A stretch of 16,053 nucleotides of DNA, taken from positions 1-16,053 of the forward strand of contig NZ_LSLK01000031.1 of the NCBI RefSeq assembly GCF_002257705.1, given 5' to 3'. Below the pieces are notes generated by a model. That model searched no databases. It was given only the letters and a program-made list of their open reading frames with translations, and was not told where the DNA came from. The position numbers and the translations under genes were made by a program. Of the stretch, positions 5,752 to 12,200 are shown piece after piece. How positions within the stretch are numbered: position 1 is the stretch's first letter; every line of letters begins with the position of its first letter. This DNA comes from Sporomusa silvacetica DSM 10669 (GTDB lineage: Bacteria; Bacillota; Negativicutes; Sporomusales; Sporomusaceae).

Positions 5752-5780
5752 TATATATCATGGCACTATCATTATGTCAA
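5752..5780 (-). promoter_or_regulatory. Promoter of the methyltransferase cassette
   Basis: A consensus TTGACA (5775-5780) and TATATA (5752-5757) are spaced by 17 nt on the minus strand, inside an AT-alternating run. It is the best promoter upstream of the methyltransferase and gives a leader of roughly 220 nt. From 5781 to 5931 I see only AT-rich DNA without a credible gene. Confidence 0.65.
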
Positions 5781-5931
5781 TGCAATAAATTTGCCTTATC
5801 GTCCAAAGACGCACAAAATATAAATAATGAACGTACTTACTGAATTTATGGTTTATTATATCATAGCTAATTCTGAAATGGCATGAATGAATAATTATAA
5901 AACAGTATTCATAAATAAATTTAATATCTGC

Positions 5932-5947
5932 TTTTGTCGGCAGGCTG
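5932..5947. repeat. Right terminal inverted repeat of the cassette
   Basis: TTTTGTCGGCAGGCTG is the near-complement of the left end and abuts the right direct repeat. Confidence 0.6.
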
Positions 5948-5980
5948 AGCAGGCCAAGTAGCCTGCTAATTTTTTTATTT
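5948..5980 (+). terminator. Right 20-bp direct repeat plus the integrase T-tract
   Basis: The second copy of the 20-mer (5948-5967) is followed by AATTTTTTTATT, giving a complete Rho-independent terminator half. It once ended the integrase gene at 4613 and was separated from it by the cassette. It even retains the integrase tail codons QAK-stop as part of the duplication. Confidence 0.7.
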
Positions 5981-6011
5981 CTTTGGTATTCTTTTGTATG
6001 CTTTTTTAAGA

Positions 6012-6051
6012 ATAAACGGCAAATAAACGGCAACTTTACCATAAACGACAA
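6012..6051 (+). repeat. Three direct ATAAACGGCAA repeats (integrase arm-type sites?)
   Basis: The 11-mer ATAAACGGCAA is repeated head to tail at 6012-6022 and 6023-6033, and once more as ATAAACGACAA at 6041-6051. Direct repeats between an integrase gene and its attachment core are the classical arm-binding sites of tyrosine integrases, and the tRNA core begins 55 nt away. Confidence 0.55.
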
Positions 6052-6093
6052 AATTAAAAGGTGTACCGAAAGGCCTTAGAGCCTTGATACACC
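6050..6093 (-). terminator. Terminator downstream of the tRNA-Lys remnant
   Basis: Reading leftward from the tRNA 3' end, GGTGTA (6088-6093) and TACACC (6060-6065) plus an inner AAGGC/GCCTT pair form a hairpin followed by TTTTAATTTT. It would end transcription of a tRNA gene. Confidence 0.6.
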
Positions 6094-6105
6094 TGAGTTT
6101 TCGAG

Positions 6106-6153
6106 TGGTGACCCACCACGGAATCGAACCGTGAACCTACTGATTAAGAGTCA
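6106..6153 (-). other. tRNA-Lys(CTT) 3' fragment: attachment site
   Basis: On the minus strand these 48 nt match a tRNA from anticodon loop to CCA: CTCTTAA gives anticodon CTT with TCAGT as the 3' side of the stem. A T-arm (CACGG, loop TTCGATT, CCGTG), then GTGGGTC, A and CCA follow. The D-arm and 5' acceptor are absent: upstream sequence diverges immediately (TTGAGCTCATTTTTGA). A tRNA 3' half cut at the anticodon loop is the usual core of integrase target sites. The missing 5' half should be on the far side of the element to the right. No other tRNA is visible in the window. Confidence 0.75.
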
Positions 6154-6253
6154 AAAATGAGCTCAATTTTTCATTTCCAAAACGCCACAAACCATTGATA
6201 TTACTGCATTTTCATTACAAGCCGTCACAGACTTTTTTCGCCGCATTGTTGTA

Positions 6254-6276
6254 CGGTTGTTGTAGTACAACAACCG
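6254..6276. repeat. 23-bp perfect palindrome
   Basis: CGGTTGTTGTA and TACAACAACCG flank a single G. A further TTGTTGTA half site lies directly upstream. Such an odd-centred dyad is a typical protein-binding site. Confidence 0.6.
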
Positions 6277-6344
6277 CCGGGTAAAAGATTTTATCGCGTT
6301 TACAGCTGCCGTTCCATTATGTGGGTAGAATCTTCCCATATCAA

Positions 6345-6385
6345 TATAACGTGGGTAAAAACGCAAGAAAATTACCCACGTTATA
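6345..6385. repeat. 14-bp inverted repeat with GTGGGTA motif
   Basis: TATAACGTGGGTAA (6345-6358) and TTACCCACGTTATA (6372-6385) are perfect complements around 13 nt. A third related site, TTATGTGGGTA, sits at 6317-6327, exactly 30 bp before the first. No T-tract follows, so this is unlikely to be a terminator. Confidence 0.6.
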
Positions 6386-6477
6386 AAACACGAGTAATTT
6401 TTATCTATATACCTTTTCATCTCTTGTCCATATTGATGGCTTACTATTCATGAATATCAAACCTTACTTATGACCAA

Positions 6478-7047
6478 TCAATCTATTAGACCTAAGGGAA
6501 CTTCCCAGTTATTTTCCTGAATATTTTCAAACGTCTTTAGTTGCCTTCTTTTAAAATTTATACCGGAAGCTTGACCCAAAACCGCATTGATTTTCTCATA
6601 TTTATTGCTCGCCGTTTCTTGATCCATATGTCCGAAATGTACATTTAAAGCCAGAATATCATAATAAGTTAGCATCACATTTTCACTCAACCACTTAAAC
6701 TCATTGCAATTGTCCGAAATGATGATACCGATACCCAATGCCGCCGCATATCCCGCGCACTCACTCTCGCCACGACCAACAACCGCACGCTTATCCTCAA
6801 TAATAGGTTCAGCCAATTTATTTAAAACGAAATCGACCTGCCGATCTACGACCTGAAATAACGTTCCCTCTTCAATACACCTTAAAATAATCGGCAAACA
6901 AGTGCCTGCTTTTCTTTTAATTTCTCGTTCGAGTACATACTGAGGAATGATGATTTTAGTAAATAGATAGCGAAGTATATCCAATTCATCTGCTTTTGCC
7001 AGATGAATCATTATATCTGCATCTGAAATTGCCGCTACATATTTCAT
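6478..7047 (-). CDS. PIN-domain protein
   Basis: The 189-residue product has the acidic layout of PIN-fold ribonucleases: D9 and D11 in ISDADIMIHLA, E94/E96 in GRGESECAGYAAALG, and D112 in IIISDNCNEF, the classic D...GE.E...A......SDN pattern. PIN proteins are the toxins of VapBC modules and also occur in phage-linked operons. Its ATG overlaps the stop of the upstream peptidase gene by 4 nt (ATGA), so the two are translationally coupled. It is the last gene of the XRE-ImmA/IrrE-PIN operon. I infer a toxin or RNA/DNA-cleaving effector whose level is set by the repressor and the peptidase. About 60 residues beyond the PIN core remain unassigned. Confidence 0.75.
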   Translation of the reverse strand: MKYVAAISDADIMIHLAKADELDILRYLFTKIIIPQYVLEREIKRKAGTCLPIILRCIEEGTLFQVVDRQVDFVLNKLAEPIIEDKRAVVGRGESECAGYAAALGIGIIISDNCNEFKWLSENVMLTYYDILALNVHFGHMDQETASNKYEKINAVLGQASGINFKRRQLKTFENIQENNWEVPLGLID

Positions 7048-7826
7048 TCGATTTCTCCTGGCTTTTCATATCCGAAGGTTTCCGGAGTTTTTCCCACATA
7101 CTCCAATACTTCATATAATTTGCCATAAGAAATTTTCTGCTTCTCAAAATTATTGCGAACAAACTGCAGATATTCATCGGATATGCTATTCACATGGGAA
7201 GGAATTATCAATCGAATATCCTTGCCTTCTTGTATCGTCAATTCTTGCAGTTCCACCGCTCTCTCAGGAGTAGCATAGCCACGCAAAAAATCATATCGTT
7301 TGGCCGCACAAAGCTGTAACTGAACTAATCTTTTCAACATAGCAGTATAACTAACTTGGAAGACATGCTGTAATCGGATGATATGACGTACTTCTACCTT
7401 ATCCGTCTTCACATCTTCCCCCACCAACTTGAAAAATGATTCTTTCACACCATCTTCCGGCATCAAAAATTCTGCGGCAAATCCCTGCGCTTTTTTTTCT
7501 TCCTCATTTTCATTTTCGTAAAGTAGTCTTTCTCGCCGCAATACATCCTGATTGTAGGTAAGATGATACAATTCATGAGCACCCGTAAACCGCTCATGAC
7601 CTAATGTAAAATTAGTGTTCAACACTACTATAAAATGTTCTTCAAAAAACGTAGAAAAACCAGAAGTTTTCGATTCTAACGGTTTACGAATCAATAGTGA
7701 GCAACTGTCCAAAATAGCAAAGATATCACAATATCCTTTTCTAGCCCATCTCAGCCGGGTATCCTCTGCTAAATCTTTGATCTGCAATCTTTCTTGCCCC
7801 GATAGCATCCCTTTCAGCGATGACAT
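7044..7826 (-). CDS. ImmA/IrrE family metallo-endopeptidase
   Basis: The zinc signature AHELYHL (HExxH, H84-E85-H88 from the chosen start) is followed by EEEKKAQGFAAEFLMP, which contains the third-ligand glutamate and the FAAEFLMP tail characteristic of ImmA/IrrE proteases. Family members cleave XRE-type repressors in response to a signal, as in ICEBs1 and in Deinococcus DdrO/IrrE. Here the gene directly follows an XRE gene. I choose ATG 7824-7826 because GGAGGG lies 7 nt upstream inside the XRE gene; an upstream ATG at 7841 is in frame but lacks a ribosome site. A C-terminal helical region of about 130 residues follows the catalytic part and may sense the signal. Confidence 0.85.
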   Translation of the reverse strand: MSSLKGMLSGQERLQIKDLAEDTRLRWARKGYCDIFAILDSCSLLIRKPLESKTSGFSTFFEEHFIVVLNTNFTLGHERFTGAHELYHLTYNQDVLRRERLLYENENEEEKKAQGFAAEFLMPEDGVKESFFKLVGEDVKTDKVEVRHIIRLQHVFQVSYTAMLKRLVQLQLCAAKRYDFLRGYATPERAVELQELTIQEGKDIRLIIPSHVNSISDEYLQFVRNNFEKQKISYGKLYEVLEYVGKTPETFGYEKPGEIE

Positions 7827-7828
7827 GG

Positions 7829-8215
7829 CTATACCCTCCATATGGGTTCACGCTTACGGACTATCAGTTTTCCCTCGTGCAGTTGCTTCTGCCTAATTAA
7901 AGCTTTCATCATATCTTGTATCTCCGCTATCTCCTCAGAGACTATGTTTACACCCGCTTTACGACGAAACAAAGTAACCAAGTCTTCCGCCGTCTCTTCT
8001 TTAAGTAATTCCGTTACTGGTACGCTTAAAACCGTCGCAAAGACTGGCAACTCCATAGCAGACAGAGGGCGATCACCACTTTCGATCTTACTAATGGTTT
8101 CTCTACTAATATGCAATCCTTGCTCTTTGAGTTTATCAGAAAGTTGCACTTGATTCAGTCCACGAGTCACTCGGGCACTTTGAATACGAGCGCCAATTTC
8201 TTCTAATGTTAACAT
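7829..8215 (-). CDS. XRE-family transcriptional repressor
   Basis: Residues 5-65 form a canonical lambda-repressor-like HTH: IGARIQSARVTRGLNQVQLSDKL, then HISRETISKIESGDRPL, the SR.TIS..E.G.R signature. The C-terminal 60 residues are helical and end just before the peptidase gene. The ATG at 8213-8215 follows GGGGGAG. It heads the three-gene operon and probably represses it through the palindrome at 8235-8249; the peptidase encoded next is the likely antirepressor. Confidence 0.85.
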   Translation of the reverse strand: MLTLEEIGARIQSARVTRGLNQVQLSDKLKEQGLHISRETISKIESGDRPLSAMELPVFATVLSVPVTELLKEETAEDLVTLFRRKAGVNIVSEEIAEIQDMMKALIRQKQLHEGKLIVRKREPIWRV

Positions 8216-8234
8216 TATTCACTCCCCCTCTCAT

Positions 8235-8249
8235 GTAATATTATATTAC
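8235..8249 (-). promoter_or_regulatory. Palindromic operator over the -10 of the XRE operon
   Basis: GTAATAT-T-ATATTAC is a perfect 15-bp palindrome 20 nt upstream of the XRE start, and on the minus strand its centre contains TATAAT. A repressor bound here would cover the -10. The -35 is weak. GTATATAC is a second small palindrome about 15 bp further upstream. Confidence 0.6.
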
Positions 8250-8571
8250 GCAAAAATCAAAAAGTATATACATTTGTTCGAAATTATTACAAAATCAGAG
8301 TATGACATTAAAAAAATCATCTGCTACAGCTGCCTCTGTCGACAAGTGTACCGAATAAAACAGCAAACTAAAACAAGCAAGAATAGCACCGACACTATCA
8401 AGCAAATCAATCAAAAAATACTGCCTTCTTGCTCCGTTACCACCGAAACAAGCTACCGTCTACATGCCCCGAGCTTACCGCTTTAAAGCAATTGCCCGCT
8501 GCCATTACCACAATCGTCAGTACAGAAAAGAGCGAGAGTTTATTTCTCGAAATAAATGTTAGCAACTCAGC
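8250..8571. other. Intergenic region between the XRE operon and the defence operon
   Basis: No convincing gene. It contains the far upstream side of the XRE promoter, a possible 39-codon hydrophobic frame on the minus strand (8295-8414) and an 18-bp dyad TTTATTTC-TC-GAAATAAA (8539-8556) just beyond the stop of the defence operon, which could stabilise or end that transcript although no T-run follows. A 70-codon plus frame (8274-8486) looks like a chance opening. Confidence 0.4.
8295..8414 (-). CDS. Possible small hydrophobic peptide (39 aa)
   Basis: A minus-strand frame beginning with TTG (8412-8414) encodes MIDLLDSVGAILACFSLLFY followed by a mildly acidic tail. One hydrophobic helix of about 15-18 residues is predictable by eye. 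An AAGG about 9 nt upstream is a weak ribosome site. It resembles small membrane peptides only in a general way, and I would not be surprised if it were chance. Confidence 0.2.
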   Translation of the reverse strand: MIDLLDSVGAILACFSLLFYSVHLSTEAAVADDFFNVIL

Positions 8572-9288
8572 TTACTCAGAGCTTTTTGTCTGGATTGAAC
8601 TAAAGAACGTATTAATCTTTTCAACTAATTTTTTTATCTCCTCCGCAATGCGTTGACTACGTTCAGCAGGATCCATATCTAAAATGGACACTTTATTTTC
8701 TCTATCCCGCCAAAGTTTTTCCTGTGACAACCATCCATCTAGAGCCTCAATAATCTCAGTTTCTTCTTTAGATAACATCTCTTTATGCTCGTGAAGCCAA
8801 CATTGTTCTTTACCAAAAGATGCTTCCGCAACCGCTGTCAATACGGCAATTCTACACATTCTCAAACCCGCATCCTCTACTGTCTTGGCAAACCCCATCC
8901 ATTCCCCCCCTATCCGCTTTACATCTTGAGAAGATAGTGTAGTCCATGAATTCTTTTTTGTTCTTATGTTTTTGATAGCCTCTAATACCCCATCTAGATT
9001 GGAAAGAGGTCGCCCCCCTCTGGGAAGAGATGCTCGGTGATCCCATAGTTTTATAATTGCCTCACAGCATTTATCCCGCGCCTGACTACGCAAACTTTGA
9101 TCAGTTATATTCTCGGCTGCATCAATTAATTCGGCAACATAGTGTGCCATCCATCGTCCAAGAGTGTCAACACCTGGTTCTAGAGAAAGCTCCTCAACAA
9201 GTTTTTTCCCTAATGCAATAACGCTCTCGGAGCGTTTCGAGAGTTCCATCTGCATGGATGAGGTAGATTTTCGCTTTACCTGGGACAT
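8572..9288 (-). CDS. Partner protein of the STAND/nuclease gene (238 aa, unknown family)
   Basis: This mostly helical, soluble protein follows the giant NTPase gene and overlaps its 3' end by 95 nt. The frame is open to a TTG at 9324, but ATG 9286-9288 is preferred: AAGGAGG lies 12 nt and AGGGA about 5 nt upstream, both within the giant gene, arguing for coupled translation. Visible landmarks are GRWMAHYVAELIDAAE (44-59), KLWDHRASLPRGGRPL (80-95), a tryptophan- and charge-rich middle, and a C-terminal amphipathic helix (RSQRIAEEIKKLVEKI) that could be a coiled coil. No catalytic motif stands out. Being the invariable-looking second cistron of a defence-type operon, it may be an accessory or inhibitory subunit. 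Confidence 0.7.
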   Translation of the reverse strand: MSQVKRKSTSSMQMELSKRSESVIALGKKLVEELSLEPGVDTLGRWMAHYVAELIDAAENITDQSLRSQARDKCCEAIIKLWDHRASLPRGGRPLSNLDGVLEAIKNIRTKKNSWTTLSSQDVKRIGGEWMGFAKTVEDAGLRMCRIAVLTAVAEASFGKEQCWLHEHKEMLSKEETEIIEALDGWLSQEKLWRDRENKVSILDMDPAERSQRIAEEIKKLVEKINTFFSSIQTKSSE

Positions 9289-12200
9289 ATTTCCCTGTTC
9301 CCTCCTTGTCAGCCCAACGATCAATCATACATTTAACAATAAGGCATCGTTGCCTTTCTTTTAGATAATCCAATAGGATATTCACGTCTACCCACAGTCT
9401 ATGCCCCTCTGAATAAAACCCTCTATCTTCACGATCAGTTTTCGGTTGTTCATCCCAACATTCCAAATTAGTTACCGGCTTATCCTCATATCCACACCGC
9501 CAATATCGCTTATGATCAGAGGAACATTCAAGATTTTCCCATGACACAAAATCTGTTCCGGGAACGACTAGTGAACTAGATAACTGGTTACGTAATGGAT
9601 CATTTTCATCTATACCGCCGCATTCAGATTCAAGTATTCTGAGCCAACCTTTCAGTTCGAACCCTTCAGAAGAAATCTCCAGTTCATCCCCTTCAGGAGG
9701 AACACGGTAGTCATTAGGATTTACAGCAGTCTGCATTGCGCACAAAAGTGCCGGTGCAGTCTCTGGAGTTACTAAAGCGCTTGAAATATACATTGACTCT
9801 GAAGCACCATGGACTGCGCGCCTATAATAACCATGTAATACGAAAAATTTGGGAATCGAAGTTTTATTCAGCCCTATAAGCGGATCAAACGCATCCGGCG
9901 AAATTTCTTGCTTCCAGTTTTCACCTGTTGGTTCACCGAGATACCAATAGATATCTTCGAGCGGCAAAGAATCACGTAAATCAGCTAGCCAATAACCAGG
10001 CCAATTTAATGTCCACCTTGCAAGCCAATGACCGTAATGATCATTCTCCCATTCGTCATATATAGCCGGGTGAGTTTTTAATAACTCGTCCGCTGTACAA
10101 AACATCGCATGCCATTCAGCATAGTTTTGAACAGTTTCAACAGTTGGTTCACTTCCCTGTCCATTAGAGTATAAATTGTAATCATACTTTTGGCGTATCC
10201 AATCTCTTTGATAACCTATGTTTGCAGGTACACCCCATTTATCACAGATCCATTTTTCAGCCATCTGTGCAATCATATCTCGGTCTTCTCCAAACACCCT
10301 TGCCAGAGGTTCATACCAATATGGAAGAGTGTCCGTCTCATCAAAACCAAATCGGAGTTCTTTAGAATCTATCCGACGAGTACCTGAATACCGCCTGTTT
10401 TTCGTTTTATTAGGAGGAAAAGGACTTTTATTAATAGCAGATAGTGCAGTTACTTCACTGGTAGAATATATGCCTGGATCATGTTTAGTTAACGCTAGTG
10501 CAGCAGATTTGGCAAAGTGACGTATGAGTGCATGCGGCACTTCCGGCGCTAACGCTTCCTTTATAATTCTATCCGAATGGCGCTTTATAGCGTTCGGAGC
10601 CTCTGCTGCAAGACGATCTAGTAAAATAAAAGTCCACAACCTTGCTGAAAGCCAAAAGAAATCATGTTTATAATCTATCATTGCAGCACAGCACTTATCG
10701 TCACATAGTAAAACTAATGAATCAACTATTTCATAAAATTCCAGGCGGACCATTCGTCGAACTGCATGGGCTACCCGCCAGCGTAAACGTTTATCAGGGT
10801 GACCTAACATCCTCCAAATAAACTTAGAAACAATTTCTAAACTTTCTTTCGGTGGACGAAGTTCTTCCCGCCATAAGCCATCTGCACAATCAGTTGGAAT
10901 TTTGGCTGAAAGCCGCTCAAGCAACCATTGTAGTACACGCTCTGCTTCGGTAGGTGTAAGAGAGACCGTCAATTCGTGAATTACTTCATATGTTATTTCG
11001 GCCGGCGCCCCAACAAACTGAGGAAGAACATCGACAACCCACTTATATAAATCTGTATCAGGTATTCCGAATACCGCTTGAAAACGCTTCACCATTCTCG
11101 ACCTAGAGCCGTAATAGATCATCTCAGATAGGCGCCGTACCAAAAAATCGGTACATTTTTCTTTTTGCCATTCCCGCACATTGGGGTGAAAAGACCATTC
11201 TTGTATACGACCTTCGAGAGCCTCCAACAGTAAACCCACCGAAAGTTTTTCTGACTTAATCATTAAAAGTGCATCCAATTGTTTTGTATAATCACTTACG
11301 ACACAACACTGCTGTAACCGGCATAGTAACTCTTTTTGAAGATTACTCCCATATTTGTCGATCTTGCGGACCTCATCAAGTGCCAATTCAATTTCATCAG
11401 AAGTAAGAAAAGATTGATTGCCCAAAATTTGTTCCCAATTAGGAACCTCTAAATTCTCATCCGTTTTCCACGCAGTATTATCTGTGACCGGCTTTTTATA
11501 TGTGCCTTCAAGAAAACTTAAAAGATCAGTTAAACAAATAGCGCCTTGACTATGTCCAACATTATGTTTATTAGCCCAACTCATCACAGCCGATGCTTGC
11601 GACTTGCGCTCAACAATCGGGACATAAAGACATATATCTGCGGCAATTAGAGACAAGTATTCTATCGCCTGAACTTGTCCGCCTGATGTTTGCGCAGCAT
11701 CGAGAATTGCCAGAGTAAGTTGCTCATACTCATTACCAGAAGCAACCGGTAAAATACTTAATGCATACGCCATTTCTAGTGAAATATATTTGCGCTGTAT
11801 AGCAATGAGAAGTACTATAACTATCTCGTTTTCAATATTTCTCACGCCTCGCTCATCCCACCTACTCAATATGGCAAAAACAGAGGCTGGATCAAGGCAG
11901 AATAATCCTTTCATTGCTTCATCCCAAGGAAAATGATCCCAGCCATCCATGCGTCGATGGCAGTCTTCAACAAAACGTGCAAATTGGTATGCTAACTCAG
12001 CATTAGAATACCGCGATTCACTTGATATCTTATCGGCAAAAGATGCCATACAATTTATTTGAGTAAATACTTCCTCATCAATCTCCGAGGCAGCCTCCAC
12101 AGCGAGGTTGAAGTAATACCGTGCAACATCTGGATCGACCACTTCAGCAATTCGAGTGCATTGGACTAATAGGTCAATTTGTTCTCTGGCTGTTCCAGGT

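Larger units (their letters stand above)
4620..5947. mobile_element. Transposase-less insertion cassette carrying a methyltransferase
   Basis: A 1,328-bp segment sits exactly between two copies of the 20-bp integrase-terminator hairpin. Its ends are imperfect inverted repeats: CAGAATGTCGACAAAG at the left and, on the opposite strand, CAGCCTGCCGACAAAA at the right (12 of the first 15 bases match). Deleting the segment and one repeat restores A-run, hairpin and T-run, a perfect Rho-independent terminator. The only gene inside is the methyltransferase with its leader. No transposase is present, so movement would require an enzyme in trans. The ends and the hairpin target duplication remind me of IS1182-type elements, which from memory can duplicate palindromic targets of variable length. 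That family assignment is tentative. Confidence 0.65.
6154..6477. other. Palindrome-rich intergenic region beyond the att site
   Basis: No credible gene here; an 85-codon minus frame (6163-6420) has no ribosome site or recognisable fold. The stretch contains TGAGCTCA (6158-6165) flanked by A and T runs, a 23-bp palindrome, a long stem with 14-bp arms and TATTCATGAATA (6445-6456). The clustering suggests protein-binding sites at the end of the right-hand element. Confidence 0.5.

Noticed and set aside
5758..6051. Minus-strand 97-codon frame
   Set aside because: It crosses the cassette's right inverted repeat, the duplicated terminator and the 11-mer repeats; no ribosome site; chance opening in AT-rich DNA.
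6163..6420. Minus-strand 85-codon frame beyond the att site
   Set aside because: It runs through both large palindromes, has no ribosome site and no recognisable protein features.
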